A stretch of DNA of 64,000 bases from Blumeriella jaapii (GCA_009599575.1 VWND01000073.1:682001-746000), one strand, 5' to 3'. Positions 1-11,608 are shown, counted from the first letter of the stretch. A program made the numbers and translations. The notes: generated by a model not told the origin, from the sequence alone.

Positions 1-995
1 AAGATGGTGCCAATACGGCGTGGGATGTACGGTAGGTATCGATAGTCTGTACCATCGTACTGCACTCCTTCTGGACTGACAGCAGCGTGGTTGAAGCCCG
101 AACAACTTCATTGCTGACAGATGTGGTTTTCTGCGCTAGCCGAAAGCTATTGAGACGCAGGAGAAGGGCCCGGCACTTGCGATGTGCTGTACGGTACTGT
201 ACATTACAGTACTGTGTAGTACTGTGCTGTACTGTAGATACTCCCACGGAGCTATAGCGAGGCCCCTTTTTTAACTCCGTAAGCCTCCCTTCACGTTTTT
301 GATTCTGACTCAACTTGGGAAGACAGCGAATCAGACAAACGATTACTGGTAACCGAGACTCCAAGCTATCCCACCTTGCTCTAGGCTTATATGTTAACTT
401 ACGTTTTCGTAGATTCTGTACGTAACGGGCATCGATCGTCCGGAGAAAGGACGAGGTGTGTTGTTGTTCAAGAAGCCCGGCCCCCAAGTCGCCCCAGGCC
501 CACAGAGAGACTTGTGTGCTTTCCTACCTGGACAAGGCAAGCTCCTCGGTTGCCCTATCCCCATAGCAGTACAATCGAGAACTAGAGGGATGTGGTTTTT
601 TATGTAAGTACCCGTTCAAAAGAAAACCGAGAAGGGACTCGATGGGCTAAGTCAACTTCCTTTCAGCCTAGTCCAGCATCACGGATTCGCGATGAAAGTC
701 TCCCGTGTAGCCAATTTTTTTTTTCCGGAGACTTGAGATGGCATGGACCCCCTGCTGGAACTCATCCCGAAGTCTCGACCATGCGGCCACAAGCTCTGGT
801 TGGACATCAGTCTCGTCCCAAAGGTCTGTAGGTACTTGTATGACGATGGCATTTTCTATATATGGTCTATTTTCCACCTCGCTGTCTCGTTCAGAAGCAC
901 TTCTTGTTCAACAGTTGTCCACAGTTTCCTTCTTCTTCTGATGATAATTTCGAATCCACCAGCCTCAGTGGACGAAAGGCGCATCGATCATCACC
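1..995. other. Intergenic region upstream of the WSC gene
   Basis: I see no convincing gene here. The short open frames overlap on both strands and have no recognisable domain. Positions 181-236 hold a cluster of GTACTGTA/TACAGTAC-type palindromic words, a motif that recurs in many intergenic parts of the window. The last 100 bases before the ATG at 996 presumably hold the promoter and leader of the WSC gene. Confidence 0.5.
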
Positions 996-3924
996 ATGTT
1001 GAACCTTCAGCCCCTGGCTATTGCTTCGGCAGCACTCACACTCTTTTGCGGTGCTGATGCTAGTGGTCTCTATCCTGTCAAACGTAACGAGGAGCCGGCT
1101 CAAGCATCTTGCACGGATTTCACCCCTTTCAAATATGCCGGATGCTTTCTAGACAATGGCAACCCCCGGACCCTCTTGTATACTGGCCCCAGAAGCAAGA
1201 ACAACACCGTTCAGTCTTGCGTTGCCTTCTGCAAAGGTAAACCGCGCCTCTTTGCGTACCTGGCGGTTGCTAAAGCACTTTTCAGGAAATGACTACCAAT
1301 ACGCTGGCCTGGAATATGGCGAGGAGGTAAGCACTTCTTATCCATCACATACGAACGCTGTTCTCTGATGACTTTTAGTGCTTCTGCGGTGCCTCGGTCA
1401 ACAACGTGCAAGTTGCCGAATCAGACTGCAAATTCGCATGCACAGGCGACAGCACCGAGATTTGCGGCGCAAATAGCCGTGTCAGTATCTACCAAGACCC
1501 TACGTTCCCTGTGATAGACCAGACCACTATTTCCGACTACCAGAAACTGGGATGCTACTCTGAAGGGTCGACGGGTCGCTCGCTCGCTTGGAGACAAAAC
1601 CAGGTCAACGCTTCAACCATGACTGTTCCGAGCTGTCTTGCTGCTTGCAAGGCCGGTGGATACTCCTTTGCCGGACTTGAATACGCCCAAGAGTGCTATT
1701 GGTATGTGCTTTACAGTACCACTCCTGAGGCAGAATACAGCTTGATGGAAACATCGCAGCTGTCGTTGGGTTAACTACACAACATGACAAGGCTAACTCC
1801 GTGACAGCGGTGTTGTGTTGGGCAATGGAACATTGCCAGTGGACAGCAGCAAGTGCAATAAGCCGTGCAAGGGAGACGCCACCCAGACCTGCGGAGGCAG
1901 CAGTGTTCTTGACCTCTACGTTGCCAAAGATCTGGAGTCCAGCGAGCCTTGTGGAGGAGGTGCTTCGTCTTCTGCAACGCCCAGCTCGTCGAGCCCAAGC
2001 AGCTCCAGCTCTCTTCTAACAGCGTCGGCCTCAATCTCTCAGTCTCCAAGCTCAACGGCTTCCTCCAGCTACTCGGCTTCACCAAGCAGCACCGACATTC
2101 CCCAAACTCCTTCTTCGTCTTCTTCGGTCTCTTCGAGCTCTTCATCCTCACCAAGCAGCACCGTTCTGTCAACGCCTATCTCTTCGTACCCAGCTGATTC
2201 AGGCTCCTCGTCTTCGTCAAGCAACGCCGTTCTGTCAACACCTATCTTTTCGTACCCAGTTGATTCAGGCTCCTCGTCTTCGTCAAGCAGCACCGTTCTG
2301 CCAACATCTACTTTTTCATCGTATCCAATTGGGTCGAGTTCCTCGTCTTCGTCAAGCAGCACCGTTCTGTCAACGCCTATCTCTTCGTACCCAGTTGATT
2401 CAGGCTCCTCGTCTTCGTCAAGCAGCACCGTTCTGTCAACACCTATCTCTTCGTACCCTGTTGATTCAGGCTTGTCGTCTTCGTCAAGCAGCGCCGTTCT
2501 GCCAACACCTACTTCTTTCGTCGTATCCAATTGGTTCGAGCTCCTCGTCTTCGTCAGGCAGCGCCGTTCTGTCAACACCTATCTTTTCGTACCCAGTTGA
2601 TTCAGGCTCCTCGTCTTCGTCAAGCAGCACCGTTCTGCCAACATCTACTTCTTCGTCGTACCCAGTTGATTCAGGCTCCTCGTCTTCGTCAAGCAGCACC
2701 GTTCTGTCAACACCTATCTCTTCGTACCCAGTTGATTCAGGCTCCTCGTCTTCGTCAAGCAGCGCCGTTCTGCCAAAATTCACCTCCTCGTACTCAGTTG
2801 GTTCGAGCTCCTCGTCCTCGTCGAGCAGCACTGTCTTATCACAAACAATGCCGTCTTCTTCAGTCTCGTCCGTCTCATCAAGCTCGTCATCTCCCCGTTC
2901 TTCTACCGCATCGGCGCTATCCACTTCTACAACCAAATCGTCCACGCCATCAACATCTCCGCCAAATACAAGTCCTCCAGGTAAAAAATTGACCTTAATC
3001 CTTTCAAGCCTCAAACCTTACTGACTTTTGGTTTAGCGGTTACGACTACCACCGCTTCTCTCTGTACCAAAACGTGAGTATTACCTTCCATCTATTCAGA
3101 AAATGTCTAACAGATAAAGTGTCACTACTTCTCCAACCCCAACTTGCGAATACAAGTGCGGCAAGTGGTGCTCAAGCCCGCTACCAAGCTTCTCGGACAA
3201 GAGCTCCTGCTTGGCCGCCTTCTCAACCTGCTCTATACAAATCGCTTCTTGCTTCCTGAACGCCGGTTTCCCCGAGAGCTTGAACTGTTTCCAGTTTTCC
3301 AGCTGGTGCACATCCATCTCCTCATACTGCAGCAACAACTGCCCGGGAGGCAGCTGTTCCAAGGGCGACTGCCAATCCAAATACCCTCCCTCCGGGCCTG
3401 CTCAGTCCCCGCCAACCGTCTCGAGTTCCGTGTACGCCTGCCCTGCCGCAAGCACCAAGGCCAGCACGACGAGGACGACGAGCACGACGCCAGCCTCCAC
3501 CACTTGCGTCCCGATCCCGACCAAATCCAGCGTCTGCGTGCAGGCCAACAGCCCCTGGAAAGGGTACAGCTCGAGCTCCCCCGTCGGCGGCATCGAGCTC
3601 CCCTGCGTGACGTGCAACAACCTGCTCTCCTACTTCACGGCCGGCTTCCCCTTCAAGCTCTACACCTCCTCCCAGTCCGAGGACTGCCCCTCCTACCCTC
3701 GCGCCGGCAGCGCCGGCCCGGCCAAGGCCTGCAAGGACGCCTGCGACGCCCAGTACAACAGCTGTGTCGACACCTACGCCCAAGGCTGCAGGAACAGCAG
3801 GCTTGGGGATACCTTCGATTCGGCGAGCGCCAAGTGCAAGAGCCAGTGGTCCGACTGCTACAGCGCCAACTCGTACGTCAACCCGGGCAGCAGATGCTCG
3901 AGCTGGAACGTCGGCTGGTACTGA
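996..3924 (+). CDS. Secreted WSC-domain protein with serine-rich repeat stalk and Cys-rich C-terminus
   Basis: Proposed exons are 996-1236, 1286-1326, 1379-1701, 1808-2980, 3037-3073 and 3120-3924. All introns are GT-AG and the phases join correctly. Residues 1-23 form a hydrophobic signal peptide, followed by a Kex2-like KR at residues 29-30. Two WSC domains follow, with spaced cysteines including CFCG and CYCG; WSC domains are known as carbohydrate-binding modules in fungal wall sensors and secreted enzymes. Next comes a long Ser/Thr-rich stalk of about 22-residue repeats, a probable O-mannosylation platform. The C-terminal 270 residues are Cys-rich and end without a transmembrane segment or GPI-type tail, so a secreted wall protein is likelier than a Wsc1-type sensor. 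One extra T in the run at 2516-2518 shifts the frame inside the stalk. Without it the product would be about 872 residues. I do not recognise the C-terminal domain. Confidence 0.75.
2150..2850 (+). repeat. Coding tandem repeat of about 66 bp (serine-rich stalk)
   Basis: Roughly ten copies of a 60-69 bp unit encode a stretch of seven or eight serines followed by TVL(S/P)T and a short Tyr-Pro-containing spacer. Copies differ mainly in the spacer (PVDSG versus PIGS). Such arrays commonly change copy number between strains. The frame-shifting extra T at 2516-2518 lies in one copy, and the equivalent position in the copy near 2645 lacks it. Confidence 0.85.
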
Positions 3925-4329
3925 TCGCGTGGGGGGGGGACCCTGCGTCGGATTTTTCCTTTCCTTTCCTGTTGAAAAAAAAACATTGCCCGGCCTGGTC
4001 TTATGTCCATACACTTGTCCCTAATCTTAAAACCTAGTTCTTGAAGTAGACGAGACGGCTTTTTGTAAGTAGTAGCCAAAATAATATCACATCTTACATT
4101 TATAAATATATGTGTAACTCAAAGTACCACTTCCGCTGGATACCGGAATTATGTCCCAAAAACAGTGGGTCGTGCACGGACCACTCTACGTCATCCTACG
4201 TCATCACTACCACCCCCTACCACCCCCCTGCCATCCCCTCAGCCACCCACCCAGCCACACCCTCGCACCTTCACCACTACCATTACCACCACCATTACCA
4301 CCACCACTACTACCACCACCACCAATTGT

Positions 4330-4411
4330 ATAAAATTGGGGGGCCAGCCCCCCAAACCCCCCGTATTGTAATAAAATTGGGGGGCCAGCCCCCCAAACCC
4401 CCCGTATTGGA
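4330..4411. repeat. Two tandem 41-bp units with GC-rich hairpins
   Basis: Positions 4330-4370 and 4371-4411 are near-identical. Each contains TTGGGGGGC-CA-GCCCCCCAA, a perfect 9-bp stem with a two-base loop, followed by a run of Cs. The unit is embedded in AT-rich sequence inside the left arm of the outer element. Confidence 0.9.
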
Positions 4412-4440
4412 ATAATACTATTATTAATATTATAATCAAC

Positions 4441-4626
4441 CACTCGAGCTGCGCGCCTATTTGCGGCCACGATCGTCGGCAGACTTGCGTCTGCGACCCC
4501 AGGGAATGCTGTCGTACAGAAACACACTGGATATCATCGGGAAGGACGCAAGGGTTGGCTGCCGTATCGAGCGTTGAAAATAACACCGGCGCGCGTGCGA
4601 ATCGTCGGAATATAATCGCGACGCGT
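4441..4626. repeat. Left copy of a 186-bp direct repeat
   Basis: This segment matches 11423-11608 over 186 bases in the same orientation. I count only four differences, all transitions. It is non-coding and includes a short motif (CGAATCGTCGGAATATAATC) that is repeated again to the right of the second copy. The two copies now flank the Gypsy insertion. Confidence 0.9.
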
Positions 4627-4795
4627 TGGCTGCCGTATCGAATATCGAAAATAATAAATATAATCTTGAGAAAACAGGTCCCGAGCCTTCCATTCGCAAT
4701 AACAATACTAAATACTAGTTTCGGAAGCAGCGATAATGAATTTGGTGCTTCTTATATACGCTACGAACGTAGGCAGATCCTCTAATAATGGTTTC

Positions 4796-5092
4796 TGTGA
4801 CGATTTAATCAGTCGGAGGGCTGGGAGATCAGTCAACTGATCGTCGTGTTTATATGGTATGAGAAACGAGCCTTTGGTTCTGTAACAAAGATATTCACTT
4901 AGAATCAACAACTGCAAAAAGCAGAAATTGCTAAAAGGAGAAAGCTTTATATACATGAATAGTTTTTACAATTGATAGGAAGACTTATTAGAAGACCAGA
5001 AAGCTTGCAGCTATACGTAATTGCTGGAGAGCTTGCAGCTATACGTAGTTGCTGGGGTGATACGAAAAGTAGCAACAGAATAAATCGTCATA
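4796..5092 (-). repeat. LTR of the Gypsy element (3' LTR relative to its coding strand)
   Basis: This 297-bp LTR begins TGTGACGATT and ends AATCGTCATA; the other LTR ends AATCGTCACA, the exact inverse of the start. It pairs with 10975-11271 without gaps. The bases just inside (5093-5106) read as a purine-rich tract on the minus strand, as expected for the polypurine primer next to a 3' LTR. It is preceded by GTTTC at 4791-4795, the target duplication. Confidence 0.95.
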
Positions 5093-5179
5093 CTATCCCC
5101 CCGTCCGAAAAAAGCGCGTCTTCGAGCTTTTATCCATTGGTACGTCGCTATTTAAATGATCGTACGAGTCCAAACCTTC

Positions 5180-5680
5180 GGAATACGCTTTCAGCCAATT
5201 TACAAGTTTTGCAAAAGGACCGAGGAGCTTTTTATGCGCCAAATGAAAGTCGCGCATTTTTAAAAGAGCATATATAAAATCAGACGCGGGGTACCACGTA
5301 AGATTTTTATTTAAGCCTATTTAAAAAGCTTTGTACTAAAAGGTTTTCCGTTGCATTCGACAGGCGATTAATTCTTCGACTTCGTATTTAAGCTTATTAA
5401 TTATATTAATAGGTTTAAAAGCTAAGTTAATCTGATTTAAAAGCGCGTCGTCAGCTGCTTTACGCAGTCGATTAGCATGAAAAACTAGATGTACGTTTAT
5501 AATACTAGAAAGGTTTAGCTTAAAAGCGTTGTCGAAAATTTTGGCTACGATTTTAAAAGAGCCGTTTATAAAGTTGTCGAGCTTGCGGAAAGGCCGGAAA
5601 ATCGGAAATAAACGCATATCGAGCCATACGTAATCGCCAATGTTAAAATCGATCGCGCGGTGAGATTTATTCGCATTTTT
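5180..5680 (-). pseudogene. Integrase C-terminal region and chromodomain remnant
   Basis: On the minus strand, 5336-5617 plus a short upstream extension encodes the conserved stretch after the integrase core, including a VFHANRLRKAADD segment. After a stop, about 5180-5290 continues with a WYPAS motif and a following FHLAH segment typical of the chromodomain that ends chromovirus pol. In chromoviruses this domain steers integration to histone-marked chromatin. The frame is closed by RIP-type stops. Confidence 0.75.
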
Positions 5681-6423
5681 TTTATTTTGTCGTAAGCTTA
5701 TTAAAGATGCGATTTAGCGAGGTTTTAGGCGTCGTAATGGCGGCGAGCGTACGCACGAGCTTCGTTTGCGTTTAGCTTATATAAAAAATTAAAAAAAAAG
5801 AAAGTATCGAGCTTTCAGTTTCAATTAGTATAAGAAATGTAATCGTATACAATTTTAAAAGGTGAAAAGCCATCTAGACTTTCGTAAAAAAGAATTATTT
5901 GAGCGAAATCTATTATTAAAAGAAATTCGCTTTAATCGTTTTGGTAAAAATTTACGAAAAGTCGAAAGCGTTTTTGCAAATATTAATTATAAATTTCGGT
6001 CTGATTATCGGTTTCAGAGTAAGCGGCTATCGAAAGCTTTAATTGCGTACCGAGTATTTTGTTTAATTCAGACCAGAAGATAAACTAATACTAAAGGCTA
6101 CGATCGCTAATAATACTTTTTGAAAGGCCAAAATACTTGTATATATGAAATATATACAATTTGGCAAGGCTTCGAGCGTCGATATTTTTATAGCAAAGGA
6201 TCGAAATAGCTTATTTGAAAAAACGATCTATTATTACGAATACGTTATCGTAACCGTGTTTGTTTTTATTAAAGTTGCAAAAGTTTATTATAACGTGCTT
6301 CCAAAAATGGTCAGAAACAGAAAAAAGCTAAAAAAAGCCGGGGCGCTTATTTTTTAAAACAAAACTTTTTCGATAAGCGTAGCAGTTGCGATAGTATTAT
6401 TTTACAAAAGCTGTTATATTTCG

Positions 6424-6774
6424 CTAATAGTATTGGTCCGAAAGCAATTGCGTAGTTTTGCGAACGCTAAAATAAACGGTGAAAATCTGGTCGTATATTT
6501 TTCGTATAAAAGCCAAACGAAGATGATCGACGTTTGATATTATCAGGCGACCGTAATATAATAGCAGGTCGCGTTTAAATATATACGAAGTGTTATTGTC
6601 GTTTTTTTTCGCAGCGTCTCGTACAGCTTTTTTTCGAAGGGCTATCAGGCTGCTAGCTATGCGATTAGCGTGGAAAAGCTGGTTAACGATACGGAATGCG
6701 AAAGAAAGATCAGCTATTTCAACGATAAAAACAGCTGTTTCGGAAGCCGTGGAAGGTCGAAATTTTTTAATCAA
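6424..6774 (-). pseudogene. Integrase N-terminal (zinc-binding) region remnant
   Basis: The 116-residue open stretch ends with a GRLIISNVDHLR block and a TTQLLSDQYY block, matching the region leading into the zinc-binding domain of Gypsy integrases. Some expected His and Gly residues appear changed (for example a Tyr where the family has His). The preceding 600 bp toward the reverse transcriptase should be RNase H but are too degraded for me to assign residues. Confidence 0.65.
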
Positions 6775-7449
6775 AAGGCGGTGATCGATTTAATCGGCTC
6801 GAAAAAGGGTTTGCAGACGCTGAATGCGTTTAAAAGAGTTTTAGCGGTCGAGTTCGTTCGTACGACGTATTAATGCGTCAGCTAAAAAGTTGTATTTACT
6901 TGGTTTGTACGTAATAAAAAAGTTGTAGTCGGCGAGAAGCTCGGCCTAGCGTGCTTATCGAACGTTTAAAAGTTTGAAAATTATAAAATACTTTAAGGTT
7001 TTGTAATTAATAATTATTTTGATTTGATAAACTGAGCTAGCCAGTTCAGCACGAAAATTGCTTAAAAATTTTACGATTGCGAATATCTTTTTGTCGTATA
7101 CGACGTAGTTCAGTTTTGCGAAGGCTATGGTTTTGCTAAAGTAAACGACTGGAAGCCAGTCGTTATTATAAAATTAGAAAAGCACAAAAGCTATTACGCC
7201 GTCGAAAGCGTCAGTTTTTAATATGCAAGAAAGGTTTTGCTTGTAATATTATAGAATTGATGCAATAGTAAGAATTAATATAAAAAGGTCGAAACTCTTT
7301 TGATATTCAAAAATAAAATTAAAAAAAACGTTAGCCTTAATCAAATAAATCAAAAGCTTTGTAATTATACCGTAGTTTCGAATAAAACGTCGGTAAAAGT
7401 TACAAAAACCAAAAAAGCTTTATATATTTTTTATAATAGTAAAAGGCTT

Positions 7450-8571
7450 TTAATAAGCGACCACGGAAATCTTTTTTAAGTTTATTTCTAGGTTTTTAAT
7501 CGAAATAATAAAATCTAAATAACGGGTCCGTGTAACGTTGAATTTAGATTTCCGAATATCGGCCTGTAATTCAGCGTCAGCGAGCTTTTGAAACACTTTG
7601 CGAACGTATATGGCGTGTTTTAAAAAGTCGGACGAATAAATAAGAATGTTATTTAGGTATGCAATGCAAAAATCGTTTAAATAATCGAAAAAAACGTCGT
7701 TTATATAACGTTGATAAATTACGAATTTATTAATAAAGCCAAAAGATAGCATTTTGCATTTATAGGCGTCGTAACGCGTACGAAACGTCGTCAGTTTTTT
7801 ACTAGCGGGGTCTATTCGAATTTTATAAAAAGCTTAACGAATATCGAGCTTCGTAAAGATTCGTGCTTCCGAAAAACGAGCGAGAGTTTTATCGATGAAA
7901 GAGAAAAGGTAGCAATTTTTACGAGTTATATTATTAAAAGCTCGATAATCGATACAAAAACGTAATAAACCGTCGGGTTTTTTAGCGAAAAGCATTAGAG
8001 CAGCGAAAAAAGCGGTGAAAAGTTCGATAAAGCTTTTGTTAAAATTATTTTGCAAATAGGTTTTAATAATCTCGAGCTTCGGAATCGATATTTTATATAA
8101 AAGAGTGTATTTCAGCTTTTTTTTATTTATAATAAGTTCGATCTTATGGTCGTAGGGCCGGTAAAAGGCTAGCTCGTTATTAGCGGCCTTAGAAAACACG
8201 TGTTCGAAATTTTTATACTCCGGAGGAAAAAATTCGAAAGAAGATTTATTCGAAGTTAGTTCTATTAAATTAGTTAAAAGAATCGAAATCGATATTTCGT
8301 TGATTTTGAAACGTTCGAAAAAACTGTAAGATTGGATTTTAAGAAAAATATTATACGTAAGGTCGTTTAGTATTTTGTCGATCTTGTATAAAAAAATTGA
8401 AAATATTTCAATTGCTTTTTTTTTGAAAATTAGCTTAAAAGCGTGTGCGATAATCTGGCAGATAGAAATTGGGTAAGCAGTAGATTGAGGGATTCGTTTT
8501 CGAACTGATCGTTTAGAAAGTTCAAAAGGCGGCTTATCTGAACTATCGATTATATTAAACTGAAAGGCCAT
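7450..8571 (-). pseudogene. Reverse transcriptase remnant with mutated catalytic motif
   Basis: Two open stretches, 7834-8571 and 7450-7752, together cover the palm and fingers. They include FCIDYRAFN, the KLDIR block, and the palm motif reading YLNN instead of YLDD (both Asp codons changed to Asn by G-to-A). Directly after KLDIR a TAA stands where the family has Gln CAA, a C-to-T change. The residual sequence lines up with fungal Gypsy polymerases along its length. Confidence 0.9.
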
Positions 8572-9115
8572 CGCGGCGAGGGCTTTTTTTCGGTTTTTAG
8601 TATAATTGTTTTTCGTAGAACGAAGGAGCTGTTCTGACGAAGGGAAAAAAAAAAAAAAAAAAAAAAAAGAAATAATAAAAAAGGGATCGGCAGCCTAGAA
8701 AAGTGGTGGTATAATTTCTTGTATTATTTTATTAGCGTCGCTATCGAAATTGGCACCGCGAATAAAATTCGACCTTTTCGCGTTTCGCATAGCGTCGTAA
8801 GCCTGTCACAATTGGTCAAGGTTTTTGTCACGTTTTATAGCGTCGTTTTAATAGCGAGATTAAATCTTTCGGAGGTGCAAATAAAAAATTTTAATACAAC
8901 GAGCGTAAAAGGCTGTAAAGAAGTAAAATTTCGGCTAATAAAATTTGCGTTTATTATAGTTTAGTAGAATTTAATGTTCGGCCAACCAAGCTTTTTTTAA
9001 AATCATACCATGATTTCCGAGATTGGTAATCAAGAAAAAAGTAAACGATTATATTCGGTTATTAATAATAAAATTAAAAAACGTAAAATATATAATTAAA
9101 TGGCCACGAGTTTTA

Positions 9116-9352
9116 TTATATTTTTTTATAAAAAAAGAAATCGAAAAAGATTAAATCAAAAGTTTTAAAAAAAAAAAAAAAAAACTTAATCAGCGCCGAA
9201 TCGATTAACGCATAACCGTTCGCTTCAAAATCGGCGAGCGTTTTTATTTTGTACGAAAGGCTATTTTTGATAAATATAACGGAAATTATTAATAAATCGC
9301 TATTAAAAAGCTTTCGAACGTTAAAATAACGCATATCGCGCAATACGCTCAA
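9116..9352 (-). pseudogene. Retropepsin (aspartic protease) remnant
   Basis: The stretch contains KTLADFEANGYALID, where Gypsy proteases have the catalytic D-S/T-G triad. Here it reads D-F-E, explained by TCx to TTx and GGA to GAA transitions. The order between gag and reverse transcriptase supports the call. Confidence 0.75.
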
Positions 9353-9963
9353 GAAAAAGGCTTTGCTTAAGCTTGGGCGTTTTTCCGACTAGCGGAAAAG
9401 CTTTCGATTTTTTCGTATGCGTTTTGAAAGTCGTTTGGAAAAGGGTTTTCGTTTTTATTATTATTATTAAAAAGCGAATCTTCGGCCGGTTCGATCTCGT
9501 TTATACTTATCAGCCTGAAAAGGCTTTTGAATAAAACCGAGGGTCGGCCCGTAGAAAGTCGTGCAAATTGGCTTCGAACTTTCTGATATGAAATGAAAAA
9601 CGAGCGTTATCGTTGGTCCGATCGAAAAAGAAAAACGCTAAAAGGGGCGTTCTGGCGTGAAGGAGAAAAAAAAACAAAGGGCTGAAAAAAAGCCTGTGGA
9701 GCATTTGAACGATTTTCGTACGTACAATTTAACTCGTAGTACGCTTTGATTAAAAATCTACCATTTTAATAAATGGTAGATTTGGTTAAAAAGCGACTCG
9801 CGTATAAAATTCGTTCAGCCAATTGATTTTGTTTTTTTTATCGAACGGCGATAAGCCAATTTTTGAAAATCGTTGTACGCGCTTATTTCAAATGCAATTT
9901 CTTTCGTAAACGCCTTAGTATTTTATCGCGAAAGGCGTTTCGAAGCTGTTTGTTAATCCGTAT

Positions 9964-10851
9964 TTAGACGTTCGCTGCGAAAATAAAAAATCGCAAATAA
10001 AACCGCCAAAAATCGTCGTGCGTATTTATTGCAAGCATTTTAAACTCGTCTTCGGCTTTTTGAACGTTTAAAGGATCGGCCAGGAAATCGGCGACTTTTT
10101 TGATTAATTTTTCGAAAAATGTAAGGTCGGAGCGGTCCAAAATACGCGGGGTCAGGAACTTTTTTGCCACGCTTTCGGTTTAATCGAATATATAATTTTT
10201 GCGAGATCGATCGCCAGCGAAATAGTCGTAGTAAAGTTCGAAATTATCGAGAATTTTAATCTTTTAGTGGCGTGTTTTGTAATCTTTACTATTATTTAGC
10301 TTAAATTCAAAATTCGAAACGCGCTTTATGCGAGCTAATCGAAAATCAGCAGATAAATGAAAATTATAACGTTTAAAAAACGCGCTAAGGTTTTGGCCGT
10401 TATAAGGAAATTTAAAAAAAGTTCGCGAAAAGCGTGGAAATTGATCTGCAGCGTTTGTTGGTTGAAATGAAACGTTGCGAAAAGAAAAAACAGCAGATTC
10501 GCGATTGGCAAAAGCACGTTCGATAAATTTTATCAAACGCTTTGATTAAGGGGTTTGTCGCAGTCGTATAATTTTCAAAAGTTGTCGTTTACGCTTTTGC
10601 GCTTTTTTCAATTGATTTTGCAAAAGTTTTAACTGAACGCTTTTAGCGCTAGGCTGTAAAGAAAAGGTGGCAGGCGAAATGGTTGGCGCTCTGCCTTTTT
10701 CTTTGTTCTTTTTTCCTCGAGGAAAGGACTGTTCTTTAGAAGAAGAAGCTTCTGGGGGAGACTGCTTTTTCGCTGATTAAGAAAAAGGTTGAGGTGTAAT
10801 GGCAGGAGCTGAAAAGCTCTGCTGAGGGGGGGATCGTTGAACAGGAGCCAT
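9964..10851 (-). pseudogene. Gag remnant
   Basis: A possible gag start codon lies at 10849-10851 on the minus strand, followed by a Pro/Gln/Ser-rich leader interrupted by a stop. The open stretch 9964-10170 contains QKAEDEF and THDDFWRFYLRFF, a block typical of the Gag core of fungal Gypsy elements. The first 250 bp of this region look less AT-shifted than the rest of the element. Confidence 0.7.
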
Positions 10852-10974
10852 TTTTCGCGAAGTGCGGAAATAGGCTTTCTTACGACCGGTCGATCATTTT
10901 GGTGTGACCCGTGAAGAATTCGAGGAAAGAGATAGTTTACGCCGTCGCCAGCGTAAAAAAAAAGTTGTTAATAA

Positions 10975-11271
10975 TGTGACGATTTAATCAGTCGGAGGGC
11001 TGAGAAATCAGTTAACTGATCGCCGTGTTCATATGATATAAGAAACGAGCTTTTGGTTTTGTAACAAAAATATTCACTTAAAATCAACAACTGCAAAAGG
11101 CAGAAGTTGTTAAAAGGAGAAAGCCTTATATACATGAATAGTTTCCACAGTTGATAGGGAGACCCACCAGAAGACCAGGGAGCTTGCAGCTATACGTAGT
11201 TGCTGAGGAGCTTGCAGCTATACGTAGTTGCTGGGGTGACACGAGAGGTGGCAACAGAGTGAATCGTCACA
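10975..11271 (-). repeat. LTR of the Gypsy element (5' LTR relative to its coding strand)
   Basis: This 297-bp partner of 4796-5092 starts TGTGACGATT and ends AATCGTCACA. It is followed by GTTTC at 11272-11276, matching the bases before the left LTR. It keeps more Cs and Gs in its second half than the other LTR but has lost them in the first half, so both copies were mutated independently. Confidence 0.95.
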
Positions 11272-11422
11272 GTTTCCCTGCGACCTCAAAGAAATACTAT
11301 CGTACAGCAACACAGTGAATATCATCGTAGCGCAAAAGCGAGCCTCCGAACCGAAATTCAAGCACTGAATGTTCCACTAGTATTATAGCAGCTATCGCAT
11401 AGGAGCCAGTATTAATTGCAAT

Positions 11423-11608
11423 CACTCGAGCTGCGCACCTGCTTGCGGCCACGATCGTCGGCAGACTTGCGTCTGCGACCCCAGGGAATACTGTCGTACA
11501 GAAACACACTGGATATCATCGGGAAGGACGCAAGGGTTGGCTGCCGTATCGAGCGTTGAAAATAACACCGGCGCGCGTGCGAATCGTCGGAATATAATCG
11601 CGACGCGT
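11423..11608. repeat. Right copy of the 186-bp direct repeat
   Basis: This is the partner of 4441-4626. A further, more degenerate partial copy of its middle part lies at about 11276-11330, directly after the target duplication of the Gypsy element. The pre-insertion locus therefore already contained repeated copies of this module. Confidence 0.9.

Larger units (their letters stand above)
4796..11271 (-). mobile_element. RIP-decayed chromodomain Ty3/Gypsy LTR retrotransposon
   Basis: The element is 6,476 bp with 297-bp LTRs and a perfect 5-bp target duplication, GTTTC, at 4791-4795 and 11272-11276. On the minus strand, remnants appear in the order gag, aspartic protease, reverse transcriptase, integrase zinc-binding region and chromodomain, which is the chromovirus order. 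All frames are broken by stops. Key residues are altered by G-to-A or C-to-T changes, and the sequence is strongly AT-rich. The LTRs differ at about 35 positions, all transitions. This is the expected result of RIP on a duplicated element, and this copy cannot be active. Confidence 0.95.

Noticed and set aside
5700..9000. Plus-strand frames inside the Gypsy element
   Set aside because: They are antisense to recognisable pol remnants and rich in Lys, Phe and Ile from AT bias.
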